A DNA stretch of 64,000 bases. Origin: Desulfomicrobium orale DSM 12838 (GTDB taxonomy: Bacteria; Desulfobacterota; Desulfovibrionia; Desulfovibrionales; Desulfomicrobiaceae). The position numbers and the translations under genes were made by a program. The stretch lies in assembly GCF_001553625.1 (NCBI RefSeq), contig NZ_CP014230.1:558001-622000 (forward strand). Reading direction: 5' to 3'. The notes under the pieces were generated by a model that had not been told where the DNA came from, made no database searches, and saw nothing but the letters and a program-made list of their open reading frames with translations. Positions 46,894-56,035 of the stretch are shown here, in pieces. Each line of letters opens with the position of its first letter. Within the stretch, counting starts at the first letter, position 1.

Positions 46894-47411
46894 TCAACAT
46901 TTAAACTAATTAAAATTCCATTTTCCTTATCCATGTGAGGGATATAAGCCTGAGAAAAGTCATCCACATCTGCATGTTCAGTTTCCCGCCAATCATACCG
47001 CTGAATCTTTCCAAATCCAGCAGAAGCAAGGACAGCGGACAGGCTCTCGAAGTCAAATACATTATAGTGTATATTATAAAGATAATCCTGTTTTCCAAAT
47101 ATTGGGCCAACAATCTTTGAGATGTCCTTATATCGCCTATAAACTTCACAAAGCTTTTCAAAATCAGGGACAGCAGTACGCAACACTCCATTTTTTTTAA
47201 GTACACGATACCACTCCGAAAGGACAGTCCCAACCTCCCTTCTTTTGAAGTGCTCAAGAACATGACAATTATATATTATATCAATACTTGAATCAGGGAT
47301 GAAAGACAGATGGTCAATTGTTGAAACATGATCAATATGTGGATATTCTATCGCATCTATATGAATATATCCGCCAATGTATCTTTTCCCGCATCCAAGA
47401 TGAAGCTTCAT
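46878..47411 (-). CDS. Small SAM-dependent methyltransferase
   Basis: This 177-residue protein starts MKLHLGCGKRYIGGYIHIDA at ATG 47411, with AAAGGA upstream; the frame is open to 47456. Motif I is LHLGCGKR, and CHVLEHFKRREVGTVLSEWY plus YRVLKKNGVLRTAVPDFEKL are typical of the short methyltransferases in O-antigen clusters. It overlaps the next gene by 16 bases. Confidence 0.83.
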   Translation of the reverse strand: MKLHLGCGKRYIGGYIHIDAIEYPHIDHVSTIDHLSFIPDSSIDIIYNCHVLEHFKRREVGTVLSEWYRVLKKNGVLRTAVPDFEKLCEVYRRYKDISKIVGPIFGKQDYLYNIHYNVFDFESLSAVLASAGFGKIQRYDWRETEHADVDDFSQAYIPHMDKENGILISLNVECVKL

Positions 47412-47433
47412 GAGATAATCCTTTATTTTCTGA

Positions 47434-48264
47434 CTAAGAAAATTTAAAAATGGCATTAATCGATGTGTCCATTTTTACAAAATTCAGCACTTCTTCGATG
47501 GAAATTATCTTCTGCCCATCTTCAAAATATCCGGTGTAACCTATATTTGCTAAGAGATAAAATATCTCTTGAACCGAATCTCCCTGTTCCATTAGGGTAT
47601 ACTGACACAGTTCGATAAATACCACTGGGCTAAATACAGAAAGTGCTTTTTGAGCTCCTTGGAGAACTTTTAGATCATATCCATCTGTATCTATTTTTAT
47701 GAGGTTCAGCTTACCAATCTTATATTCATCAACAAATCTATCTATTGATACTGGCTCCGAAAAGCTACATTCTTCTTCTGCATATACGGCAGGACTTTCA
47801 GAATCTAATTTCCAGCTTGAACGTATCCTCTGCCTTGGTACGCTTAGCTCTCCATTTGTAACAATATTTTGCAATAAAGTAATATTCCCACTAAATTCTT
47901 TGTTCAACTCCACATTTCTTTTTAATTTTGACATCGCAAAGTCTGTTGGCTCAAAAGCATAAACATGCCCAGATTTTTCTACAATTCTGGACATGACTAA
48001 TGTATGAGCCCCTACATTGGCCCCAACTTCAATAACAACATCTCCACTTCTTAAATTGTCGCGCAAAAATTTTAATGTTTTTGGCTCCCAACCACCAAGA
48101 AATATATTGAAATCAATCGCTTCTGTTAAATCAATGCCATACTTAATTCCTCCCCTAGAAACAACCCTATAGGGGAATATCCTTCCATAAACTGTTAATA
48201 ATTTAAGAATATATTTTCTAATCCCTAAAAAATTTATAATTTTTTTTAATATATCTACTATCAT
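47434..48264 (-). CDS. FkbM-family methyltransferase
   Basis: This is a 276-residue protein. VVIEVGANVGAHTLVMSRIV is the SAM motif, VYAFEPTDFAMSKLKRNVEL the FkbM mark, and NLIKIDTDGYDLKVLQGAQK the catalytic-side motif. FkbM enzymes methylate sugar or other hydroxyls. It is the first of the AT-rich minus-strand run (48264 to 42511), so the run's promoter should lie in 48265-48333 or further upstream. Confidence 0.87.
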   Translation of the reverse strand: MIVDILKKIINFLGIRKYILKLLTVYGRIFPYRVVSRGGIKYGIDLTEAIDFNIFLGGWEPKTLKFLRDNLRSGDVVIEVGANVGAHTLVMSRIVEKSGHVYAFEPTDFAMSKLKRNVELNKEFSGNITLLQNIVTNGELSVPRQRIRSSWKLDSESPAVYAEEECSFSEPVSIDRFVDEYKIGKLNLIKIDTDGYDLKVLQGAQKALSVFSPVVFIELCQYTLMEQGDSVQEIFYLLANIGYTGYFEDGQKIISIEEVLNFVKMDTSINAIFKFS

Positions 48265-48333
48265 TATCCCCTCACAGAAAAAAATTATTCATCTTCGAAA
48301 AATATGCGTAGTCTCCTTAACTCCGCAAGAACA

Positions 48334-48858
48334 CTACATTACCTGCCAATATGGCCGCTGTAAAAGCATTTTTTTTGACTCATCAAATTCTTCTCCCGTC
48401 ACAACCAACACTCGCAGTTTACGCCGGGTTTTTTCCTCGGTGATGCGTATGTAATCTTCCAAACAAGCGGAATCCACCTCGCCCACGAGGAGCAGATCAA
48501 TGAGCCCCGAGTCCTTGCCCTGAGCGTAGTCGTCGAGGATATACACGGCCTGAATCTGGCCCAGGCTTTGCCGGACTTCTTCGATGACCCGGTCAATTCC
48601 GAGACTTTTTTTCACAATGGAATGCAGCTCCGGGAAAAACGGATGCCCCGTATTGGCACGAAAGAACAAGGATCGCCCCTGCTTCTCCCGGGTCAGATAT
48701 CCAGCGTCAGCCAAGCTATCGAGCTCTGTTTTCACTGCATGGGGAGAAACAGAAAATTCCGCAGCCAACTCCCGCAGATAACAGGACACATCGGGATTCA
48801 AAAAAAGCTTCAGGAGGAGCTGGATACGCGTCTTGGACGTGAAAAGCTCAGACAACAT
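48334..48858 (-). CDS. Winged-helix DNA-binding protein with nucleotidyltransferase-like C-terminus
   Basis: This is a 174-residue protein. Residues 1-75 form a winged helix (SCYLRELAAEFSVSPHAVKT, then LADAGYLTREKQGRSLFFRA). Residues about 95-165 (IQAVYILDDYAQGKDSGLID, LLLVGEVD) resemble a minimal nucleotidyltransferase fold with the usual catalytic pattern altered. Such proteins often open polysaccharide clusters and may regulate them. GC content is about 50%, higher than the genes it precedes. It abuts IS copy C. Confidence 0.75.
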   Translation of the reverse strand: MLSELFTSKTRIQLLLKLFLNPDVSCYLRELAAEFSVSPHAVKTELDSLADAGYLTREKQGRSLFFRANTGHPFFPELHSIVKKSLGIDRVIEEVRQSLGQIQAVYILDDYAQGKDSGLIDLLLVGEVDSACLEDYIRITEEKTRRKLRVLVVTGEEFDESKKMLLQRPYWQVM

Positions 48859-48962
48859 ACTTTTGTGTACAATTTATCTGAACAAAAATCAAGCACAGAA
48901 GTAGCAATATCTTCCCCGACCCAGCTTTATTTCTGTAGCCTTCCCTTATAATCGATCCATTG

Positions 48963-49811
48963 CTAGGCTCAGGCCTCATTAATTGTAAAAATCAGAAAAG
49001 TTGGTTAGTTGTGCCCAGGGAGGACGCCATGAGCCAACTTTTCTACCTTTCTGCCGAACAACTGGAGCGTATCAAGCCCTTCTTTCCACGTTCACATGGT
49101 ATTCCGCGGGTCGATGACCGGAAAGTCATAAGCGGCATCATTTATGTCATCAAACATGGCCTGCACTGGAAAGACGCGCCGCGCGAGTATGGCCCGTACA
49201 AGACGCTGTACAACCGCTTTTTGCGCTGGAGCCGGATGGGCATCTTCAACAATATTTTTACCGAATTGGCAAAAACAGCGGGACAGGATGGCCAAGTGAT
49301 GATCGATGCAACCCACCTCAAGGCGCATCGAACCGCCGCCAGTTTGCTCAAAAAAGGGCTCTTTCCCGCTGCATCGGACGCACAAAGGGCGGGCTGAACT
49401 CCAAACTCCATGCCCTTTGCGACGGCCACGGCAGGCCTCTGGCCATGACGCTCACGGCAGGCCAGGTAAGCGACTACAAAGGAGCCACCCTGCTTATGGA
49501 TGCCATAGATGCTTTGCCTGAGGCCAGGGAGCTGCTGGCGGACCGTGGTTATGACGCCGACTGGTTCCGTGATGCCCTGCGCGCCAGAGGCATTACGCCC
49601 TGCATCCCGCCCAGAAGGAGCCGGAAGAGACCCTGCCCGTACGATAAAGATCTGTATAAACAGCGGCACAAGATCGAGATCATGTTTGGCAGGATCAAGG
49701 ACTGGCGCAGAATTGCCATGCGTTATGACCGCTGCGCGCATACCTTCTTTTCAGCTCTGTGCCTCGCGGCTTCCCTCATTTTCTATCTCATTTAATGAGG
49801 CCTGAACCTAG
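48963..49811 (+). mobile_element. IS5-type element, copy C of family 'IS-A'
   Basis: The ends GGCTCAGGCCTCATTAATTG and TTAATGAGGCCTGAACC are bounded by CTAG at 48963-48966 and 49808-49811. This is the best-preserved copy. It is followed without spacer by IS-D2, the same pairing as IS-A1/IS-D1, but here IS-A is in the opposite orientation. Confidence 0.92.
49029..49795 (+). CDS. IS-A transposase made by -1 frameshifting
   Basis: The first frame starts at ATG 49029 with AGGGAGGA upstream and encodes the N-terminal half to LKAHRTAASLLKK. At the slippery run A6G (49350-49356) a -1 shift continues in the second frame as RALSRCIGRTKGGLNSKLHA, through LLADRGYDADWFRDAL and IEIMFGRIKDWRRIAMRYD to a stop at 49795. 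The IS5 motif GRTKGGLNSKLHA appears only in the shifted product, which argues that the frameshift is programmed. Without the shift, translation ends after QRAG. Confidence 0.85.
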
Positions 49812-50640
49812 ATAGTGTCGTCAAACTATGAATAATATGGCAACACCTCTTCATGTATGACAGGAGGGGCTATGTACGCACATCGACGACACGATATTTC
49901 TGACAGAGTTTGGGAAAACATACAGGCGCATCTCCCTGGCAAAAAGGGGAGCGTTGGTCACCCGGCCGGAGACAACAGGCTGTTTATTAACGCGGTGTTC
50001 TGGATATTGCGGACGGGAGCGCCATGGCGTGATCTGCCTCCTGACCCTGGGGACTGGAAAAATACCCGTCGCCGGTTTGCCGTTGGCGTGACCGGGGTGT
50101 TTGGGAAAAACTCCTTGAGGTGCTCATGGCTGAGCCTGACTATGAGTGGCTGATGATTGATGCGAGCCATTGCAAAGTGCATCCCCATGCTGCCGGAGCG
50201 GTTGGCGGCAACCAGGCGATGAGTCGCACAAAAGGGGGCTCAACACCAAAATACATCTGGCCGTGGATGCGCATGGTATGCCGCTCAGAGTTGCTGTTAC
50301 AGAAGGTACCAGAGCTGATTGCAAGGAAGCGTGCGCATTGATTGACGGCTTGAGCGCGGAGATGCTTTTGGCTGATCGCGGATATGACAGCAATGAACTT
50401 ACAGACAAGGCTGTTGAGTCCGGCTGCCAGCCCGTCATCCCGCCCAGAAAGAATCGCAGGGAGCAACGCGATTATGACAGAGAACTGTACCGTGTACGGC
50501 ACCTGGTCGGGAACGCCTTTCTTCACCTCAAGAGATGGCGTGGCATCGCCACGCGTTATGCAAAACGAAGCCTCTCCTTCCTTGCCGCCGTGCAAATCAG
50601 GTGTATCTCATTGTGGGCAGAAATAATTTGACGACACTAT
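49812..50640 (+). mobile_element. IS5-type element, copy D2 of family 'IS-D'
   Basis: The ends ATAGTGTCGTCAAACTAT and AATTTGACGACACTAT are flanked by CTAG on the left (shared with IS copy C) and CTAA on the right. The length is 829 bp. No other element is nested in it. Confidence 0.9.
49872..50631 (+). pseudogene. IS-D2 transposase, first frame broken by a one-base loss
   Basis: ATG 49872 (MYAHRRHDISD) is in frame to KNTRRRF. There a run of three T (50076-50078) replaces the four in copy D1 and shifts the frame. The proper frame resumes as MAEPDYEWLMIDASHCKVHP, shifts at A4G5 (50230-50238, the likely programmed site) and ends with LVGNAFLHLKRWRGIATRYA at 50631. With D1 interrupted, neither copy in this window can make the full enzyme. 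Confidence 0.85.
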
Positions 50641-50659
50641 CTAACTTGGGGTGGTTTAC

Positions 50660-50779
50660 AACTTGGCAAAGCACACTTTTGAAAAGGACGAGAATTTCGC
50701 TTCAACCATAGGCACGAAGATATCCACAAGCTTACCGCCAAACTACTCAGGCAAAACCCCACTCTACCAGACATGACCT
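50660..50779 (+). pseudogene. C-terminal remnant of an IS1595-type transposase
   Basis: After a short disrupted stretch (KHTF near 50670), the frame from 50692 reads EFRFNHRHEDIHKLTAKLLR and QNPTLPDM. It matches the C-terminus of the intact IS1595 transposase at 23484-23578 (EFRFNHRNEDSYKLLLKMLR). CATGACC at 50772-50778 resembles that element's end. It directly follows IS-D2, as if an IS1595 relative had once been here. Confidence 0.8.
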
Positions 50780-51490
50780 TCTGTAATCCAGATTCTGCGA
50801 GGCAGAACCATTTTCGGGTTGATTTCAAAGACACCAGGGCAACAAATAAGTTTTTTTTGGTTCAAAACAATCTGTTATTGAGCCATAAAAAAATAAATAT
50901 TAATAAAAACAAACTGATGACAATGAAGGAACGCCTTGTGCATAAAGGTACAAACGACAGATGTCGTCCACACTTGCGACTATCGCTTGTTCGGAAAAAA
51001 TCCAGAATTGGAGTTACGAGCGTGATTCTGTCTGCCTCGGAAGAATTGAAACTAGACGTCCGGAAGCTCATTTATCCCGGCAAAAATTTACTTCAAAGGG
51101 ACTGGATAGGGCATACAGGGTCCATTTTTCACTTGTCTGCCAGACGAAGTGAAACACCGCTTGTGCGGCGCCCTCGATCTCCATACAGTAAGACGCTCCT
51201 TGTGAAGGGGGAAAAAGAACTGCGGAAGATGCAGGCCGACCCTGGAGGATGGAGATGACGCGCCCGGGCCTGAATGCACTCGGCTTCGAGCTATCTCCAC
51301 AACGCGAACTGTCCATAATGCGTCACTCTGCATCACCGCCTCATCCCCCGCCATTTCTCCTTTTCTTCACAAGTTCTTTTTTCTGAGATTTCTGTCGAGA
51401 GTTCTTGAACATTAATTTTTAAATTTGAGTGTATTTTCTCGTAAGCATTCTGTTCTCCGAGCGTAAGACCGTTAAAGAAAATAGGATTTT
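50780..51490. other. About 700 bases without a recognisable gene
   Basis: A 161-codon open frame runs from the IS1595 remnant to 51258, but its residues change character abruptly, its composition is mixed, and no family is recognised. I treat it as run-on from the remnant. The rest (51259-51490) turns AT-rich toward the TRAP operon. It probably holds the operon's upstream control region. Confidence 0.5.
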
Positions 51491-51497
51491 TTAGATT

Positions 51498-51513
51498 GGG
51501 GAGAAATAGTGCA
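51498..51513 (+). promoter_or_regulatory. Weak sigma-54 promoter candidate before the TRAP operon
   Basis: GGGGAGAAATAGTGCA has GG (51499-51500) and GC (51511-51512) ten bases apart and ends TGCA. The -24 element is poor. It lies 41 bases before the dctQ start. A sigma-54 activator is encoded 9 kb downstream. Confidence 0.3.
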
Positions 51514-51553
51514 TGAAAAATCATCTTACAATATGGCTGCATAGGAGAAATTT

Positions 51554-52105
51554 ATGCTGAAAAAAGTATGTCTTGCGATATTGGATCACTTTGAGAGTTA
51601 TATCTGTCAAGTACTTCTGGTTTTTTTTGTCATTACGCTTTTTTTGCAGATCATCATGAGAGCCCTGAACCATCCCTTGGCCTGGTCGGAAGAAGTATCC
51701 CGCTATGCCTTCCTCTGGTTCATTCTTTTCGGGGCCTGTTATGCTACACGCCTCTGTGCCCTGAACCGGGTGGCTCTTCAATTCGCGAAGTTTCCTTCGT
51801 GGGTCGCTACGTACTGCATGTTGCTCAGTGACATCATCTGGCTGGCTTTTGCCTTGATTATGGCTTGGTACGGCTACTTGGCCTATCAGGACCTCGTGGA
51901 GTTTCCCTACTACACTCCGGCGCTTGATTGGGATTTGAGCAAGGTGTTTCTGGTGTTTCCGCTCAGCTTTATCCTGATGGCCATTCGCATCATTCAGGTC
52001 AACGTCATCAAGTTCATTCTGAAAGAAGAGATTGCCGACCCTGATCAGGCCGCCCTGGAAGAGAGCGCTACGACCCTGTTGACGGAAGAAGAGGAAAAAG
52101 CATGA
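51554..52105 (+). CDS. TRAP transporter small membrane subunit (DctQ type)
   Basis: This 183-residue protein has four predicted membrane segments and the family stretch NHPLAWSEEVSRYAFLWFIL around residues 38-57. It pairs with the large subunit in a Na+- or H+-driven importer. ATG 51554 is preceded by AGGAGAAATTT. The stop overlaps the DctM start (ATGA, 52102-52105). The acidic C-terminal tail is longer than usual. Confidence 0.93.
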   Translation: MLKKVCLAILDHFESYICQVLLVFFVITLFLQIIMRALNHPLAWSEEVSRYAFLWFILFGACYATRLCALNRVALQFAKFPSWVATYCMLLSDIIWLAFALIMAWYGYLAYQDLVEFPYYTPALDWDLSKVFLVFPLSFILMAIRIIQVNVIKFILKEEIADPDQAALEESATTLLTEEEEKA

Positions 52106-53403
52106 ACGCCATGTCCCCCAACGAAATAGCCGTTGTTCTGTTTGCCGTATTTACCGTGCTGTTGCTTCTGGGCAGCCCAATCATGGTTGCCTTGGGCATC
52201 GCCGCCATGGCGGCATTTTATATGGTCGGGACCGACTTGGGTGTCATGATACAGATGGCCGCCTCATCGCTGACCTCTTTTCCATTGATGGCTCTTCCCT
52301 GTTTTGTGCTGGCCGGTTCCCTGATGGAGTGCTCCGGTATTTCCCGCAGACTGGTTCGTATCGCGGAAAATATCGTCGGGCCCATTCCAGGGGGGCTGGC
52401 TGTGTCCACCGCTCTGTCCTGTGTGTTTTTTGGTGCTATTTCCGGCTCCGGACCCGCGACGACCGCCGCCGTGGGTATGCTGATGATTCCGGCCATGATG
52501 CGCCGCGGATACGACGGCGGTTACGCGGCCGCGGCCACGGCTACCGCTGGCGGCGTCGGCATCATCATCCCGCCGAGTATTCCCATGGTCATTTATGGTG
52601 TCGCGGGACAGCAGAGTATCTCCAAGATGTTCATGGGCGGAGTCATCCCAGGAATGATGATCGCAGTCGGGCTTAGCCTCATGCATGTTTTCATGTGCCG
52701 CAATCTCAAGACCAAGGGGCTGGAATGGTCCATGGGAGCGTTGCTGCGGGCCATCAGAGACGGCATGTGGTCCATTCTGGCTCCGGTAATCATTCTTGGG
52801 GGAATTTACGCGGGTATATTCACGCCCACGGAAGCCGCTGTGGTGGCCATATTTTACACGCTGTTCATCGGATTTTTCGTTCACCGGGAACTTACCCTGC
52901 CAGGCCTCATGAACTCTCTGAAAACGACATCCTGGCTGACCGGGCGTGTTCTGGTCATTGTCTTCACGGCTTACGCCTTTGGAAGGATCCTGACCGAGTA
53001 CAGAATTCCCATCGAGATCGCCAACTGGATCCTCGAATTCACCAAGCAGGCTTACGTTGTCTGGTTCATGGTCGTCCTGCTGTTGCTCTTCCTTGGGATG
53101 TTCATGGAAACCCTGGCCATCATCCTGCTGGTGACACCTGTTCTGCTCCCGATCATGCAGGCTTACGGCGTTGACCCCATCCATTTCGGTGTGATCCTCG
53201 TCTGCTGCTGCGGAGTCGGTTTTTCCACACCGCCTCTCGGCGAGAACATGTTCATAGCTTCGGGCATAGCCCACGTGTCTCTCGAACGTGTAGCGCTCAA
53301 GGCTCTGCCCTTCGTCTTTGTCAATATCTTCGTCATCATGGTGCTGATTGTTTTCCCCGACTTGGTGACGTGGTTACCGAACATGCTGAATGTGACCGAA
53401 TGA
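52102..53403 (+). CDS. TRAP transporter large membrane subunit (DctM type)
   Basis: This 433-residue protein with about twelve membrane segments is the transport channel. DctM family marks include FPLMALPCFVLAGSLMECSG, GAISGSGPATTAAVGMLMIP and GIIIPPSIPMVIYGV. It is translationally coupled to DctQ. The binding-protein gene follows after 50 bases, completing a standard tripartite system. Confidence 0.95.
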   Translation: MNAMSPNEIAVVLFAVFTVLLLLGSPIMVALGIAAMAAFYMVGTDLGVMIQMAASSLTSFPLMALPCFVLAGSLMECSGISRRLVRIAENIVGPIPGGLAVSTALSCVFFGAISGSGPATTAAVGMLMIPAMMRRGYDGGYAAAATATAGGVGIIIPPSIPMVIYGVAGQQSISKMFMGGVIPGMMIAVGLSLMHVFMCRNLKTKGLEWSMGALLRAIRDGMWSILAPVIILGGIYAGIFTPTEAAVVAIFYTLFIGFFVHRELTLPGLMNSLKTTSWLTGRVLVIVFTAYAFGRILTEYRIPIEIANWILEFTKQAYVVWFMVVLLLLFLGMFMETLAIILLVTPVLLPIMQAYGVDPIHFGVILVCCCGVGFSTPPLGENMFIASGIAHVSLERVALKALPFVFVNIFVIMVLIVFPDLVTWLPNMLNVTE

Positions 53404-53453
53404 TAATCCGGGAGGAGTTTCCTCTCAAAACCTGTCAACCTGAGGAGATTGCC

Positions 53454-54455
53454 ATGAAACGTTTTGCTGTATGTCTGAGTATTCTGCTCTTTCTCGGCTT
53501 TTCCGGTTTGGCCGGGGCCGCTCCCATGACTCTGAAAATGGCTCTCGGCGATCCGGAAGACTCCGAAATGGGCGTGGTCGGGCATGAGTTCAAAAAATAT
53601 GTGGAGGAGAAATCCAACGGCGAAATCAAGGTACAGCTTTTCTTCTCCGGTTCTCTTGGCGACGAGACCGAGACCATCCACAATGTCCGTAAAGGCACCC
53701 TGGACCTGAGCCTCGTCGGCATCGCCAACACCGTGCCGTTCGTGAAGAATCTGGGCATCCTGACCCTGCCCTACCTCTTCAACAATCTGGATGAAGTTGT
53801 AGCAGCCACGAACGGAGCCCCTTCGGAGCTGATGAACAGCTACGCCGTTAAGGGCGGCTTCAGGATTCTGACCTGGACTTACACGGATTTCAGATATCTC
53901 TCCAACTCCAAGAAACCCATCACCAAAATCGACGATGTGAAGGGTCTGAAGTTCAGAGTCCCACAGAGCGCCGTGCTACTGGCGACCTACAAAGCGTGGG
54001 GAGCGAGCCCGGCTCCCATCTCTTGGGCGGAGACGTTCACCTCTCTGCAGCAGGGCGTCGTGGACGGACAGTGCTACGGCTACATCGGATTCAGGGCCAT
54101 GAAGTTCCAGGAAGCCAAGCAGAAGTATATCACAGAAGTCCACTACACCTACCAGTTACAGCCCCTGATCATTAGTGAGCGTGTCTTCAAGAAGATGACT
54201 CCCGAACAGCAGCAGCTCATGGTTGACGCGGGCAAGGTCGCTCAGGAAGCTGTTTTGAAGTATCAGATCGAAGAATCCGGCAAGGCGAAGGAAGATCTGA
54301 TCAAGTTGGGCATCCAAGTCTCCCAGCTGGAAGACGAAGAAGTATGGAAGAAGATGGCCATTGATACCGTATGGCCGGAAATGGTCGACTTTGTCGGCGG
54401 CAAGGACGCCATCAATGCATTCCTAAAGGCTTGCGGCAAGGAAGAGTGGAAATAG
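53454..54455 (+). CDS. TRAP transporter periplasmic binding protein (DctP type)
   Basis: This is a 333-residue protein with a signal peptide (1-22, ending GLAGA). The DctP fold is shown by GEIKVQLFFSGSLGDETETI, the conserved Arg region VKGLKFRVPQSAVLLATYKA and WAETFTSLQQGVVDGQCYGY. The Arg in LKFRVP normally binds a carboxylate or sulfonate group of the ligand. ATG 53454 has GAGGAG upstream. The ligand is not readable; the aminotransferase downstream makes taurine or a related amino acid plausible. Confidence 0.92.
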   Translation: MKRFAVCLSILLFLGFSGLAGAAPMTLKMALGDPEDSEMGVVGHEFKKYVEEKSNGEIKVQLFFSGSLGDETETIHNVRKGTLDLSLVGIANTVPFVKNLGILTLPYLFNNLDEVVAATNGAPSELMNSYAVKGGFRILTWTYTDFRYLSNSKKPITKIDDVKGLKFRVPQSAVLLATYKAWGASPAPISWAETFTSLQQGVVDGQCYGYIGFRAMKFQEAKQKYITEVHYTYQLQPLIISERVFKKMTPEQQQLMVDAGKVAQEAVLKYQIEESGKAKEDLIKLGIQVSQLEDEEVWKKMAIDTVWPEMVDFVGGKDAINAFLKACGKEEWK

Positions 54456-54479
54456 CCTTTCCATAGTTCTCCGTACCAT

Positions 54480-54527
54480 ATGCCCGCAGCCTTGTCGGAA
54501 TGACAGGTTCGCGGGCATACTCTTTTT
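54480..54527 (+). terminator. Rho-independent terminator of the TRAP operon
   Basis: ATGCCCGC (54480-54487) pairs with GCGGGCAT (54511-54518), with a smaller imperfect stem inside the loop, followed by CTCTTTTT. It lies 24 bases after the dctP stop, so the pnt genes need their own promoter. Confidence 0.85.
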
Positions 54528-54668
54528 GGCGGTCCCAAAATACAGAGAACTGCATGTAAGTCGTTTTTGGGTTGTAAAAAATCAAGCACCGAGTCTTTTG
54601 TGCGGACACGAACAGACCCGAACATGTCCTTATCCTTCATGTGGGCAACTTTTCACAAATTCCTAAAA

Positions 54669-54686
54669 GAGGCATGTTTTGTGCTT
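54669..54686 (+). promoter_or_regulatory. Sigma-54 (-24/-12) promoter of the pnt-aminotransferase operon
   Basis: GAGGCATGTTTTGTGCTT contains GG (54671-54672) and GC (54683-54684) exactly ten bases apart and agrees with the consensus GGCAYG-N4-NTGCW at nearly every position. It lies about 115 bases before the pntA1 start, after the TRAP terminator. A sigma-54 activator gene closes the locus at 60834-62570. Confidence 0.7.
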
Positions 54687-54799
54687 CAATATCCAGGCAA
54701 TGACGCGGCCCAGTCTCTATGTACGGTTCCCCGGAACCAAAGGAACATGGGCACGTCGGAGAAATAGAATTTCACAACGTTCACCATGGAGAGGTACTT

Positions 54800-55972
54800 A
54801 TGAAATTTAGCGGAATGGTTGTCGGAGTCCCGAAAGAAATCATGCCTGGGGAAGACCGGGTTGCCGCCATCCCGGATACCGTCCGGAAAATCACCAGCGA
54901 AGGCGGAACCGTGCTGGTGGAAAAAGATGCGGGGCAGGGTGCCTTTTTCCCTGACAGTGAGTATGTGGCCGCCGGTGCGAAAATCGTTGATGACGTTCAG
55001 GACATCTTTGCCAAGGCCGATGTCATTCTGAAAGTCAAGGAACCTCTCTTCAACGAGAAGGTGAAGAAGCACGAGTCGGATATGTTTCGGGAGGGTCAGT
55101 ACCTCATCACCTTCCTGCATCCCGCCGCACCGGTGAACCACGAGCCCATGAAGAAGCTGGCCGCGACAGGCGTCATCAGCATCACCCTGGACGGCATTCC
55201 CCGTATTTCCCGCGCCCAGAACATGGACGCCTTGACCTCCATGAGCACCGTGGCGGGCTACAAGAGCGTCCTGATGGCCGCGAACCGTCTGCCGAAGTTC
55301 CTGCCTATGATCGGCACGGCGGTCGGCGCGATCAAGCCGGCCCATGTTGTCGTCATCGGCACCGGAGTCGCCGGTCTGCAGGCCGTGGCCACGGCCAAGC
55401 GCCTTGGCGCGGTGGTCAGCGCCATCGATATCCGTCCCGCGGCCGCTGAACAGGCCAAGTCGGTCGGTGCCAAGCCCATCGATACTGGCGTTCCGGCTGA
55501 AATCGCCATCGGCGAGGGCGGATATGCCCAGCGCCTGCCGGAAGAATGGCTGGAAAAGGAACGGGAACGCATCAGCGATGTGGTCAAGAGCGCGGACATC
55601 CTGATCACCGCGGCTCTGATCCCCGGAAAACTCGCTCCCATCCTGGTCACCGAAGACATGGTCAAGGGCATGGCCTCCGGATCGAGCATCGTGGACATCG
55701 CCATCGACCAGGGCGGCAACTGCGCCATCTCCGAAGCGGGCAAGGTCGTCGTCAAGCATGGTGTGACCATCGACGGCACCAAGAACATCCCGGGCATGCT
55801 GCCCACCAGCTCCACCTGGATGTTTGCCCACAACATCTACAACTTGCTGGAATTCCTCACCAAGGATGGCAAGATCGTACTGGACATGAATGATCCCATC
55901 GTCGCTTCCTCCCTGGCGACCAAGGACAAGAAAATCGTTCATGCCGGAGCACGCGAGGCAATGGGGCTGTAA
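54800..55972 (+). CDS. pntA: Proton-translocating transhydrogenase alpha subunit, part 1 (domain I)
   Basis: This is a 390-residue soluble NAD(H)-binding domain. Marks include VGVPKEIMPGEDRVAAIPDT, the NAD fold VVVIGTGVAGLQAVATAKRL, and SRAQNMDALTSMSTVAGYKS, which sets PntA apart from the related alanine dehydrogenase. It exchanges hydride with the NADP(H) domain III of PntB. The membrane segments usually fused to its C-terminus are encoded separately by the next gene, the split arrangement known from Rhodospirillum. ATG 54800 has GGAGAGG upstream; the frame is open to 54719. Confidence 0.92.
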   Translation: MKFSGMVVGVPKEIMPGEDRVAAIPDTVRKITSEGGTVLVEKDAGQGAFFPDSEYVAAGAKIVDDVQDIFAKADVILKVKEPLFNEKVKKHESDMFREGQYLITFLHPAAPVNHEPMKKLAATGVISITLDGIPRISRAQNMDALTSMSTVAGYKSVLMAANRLPKFLPMIGTAVGAIKPAHVVVIGTGVAGLQAVATAKRLGAVVSAIDIRPAAAEQAKSVGAKPIDTGVPAEIAIGEGGYAQRLPEEWLEKERERISDVVKSADILITAALIPGKLAPILVTEDMVKGMASGSSIVDIAIDQGGNCAISEAGKVVVKHGVTIDGTKNIPGMLPTSSTWMFAHNIYNLLEFLTKDGKIVLDMNDPIVASSLATKDKKIVHAGAREAMGL

Positions 55973-56035
55973 TATTCACGGGGCCGTTTTTCTCTGGAAA
56001 GATGGCCCCGTCAGTTCAACTCCGAAGGAGCATCG

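Noticed and set aside
40484-50640. Calling the whole IS-bounded block a composite transposon
   Set aside because: The IS-A copies are inverted and damaged to different degrees, several other elements intervene, and no target duplication spans the block. Only the bracketing is reported.
50773-51258. 161-codon open frame before the TRAP operon
   Set aside because: It starts inside the IS1595 remnant, is in the same frame as that remnant, and its residues match no family; no ribosome site was seen.
54800-55972. Alanine dehydrogenase, which would suit a taurine pathway
   Set aside because: The SRAQNMDALTSMSTVAGYKS motif and the following pntA2 and pntB genes fit transhydrogenase domain I better, although the two families are related.
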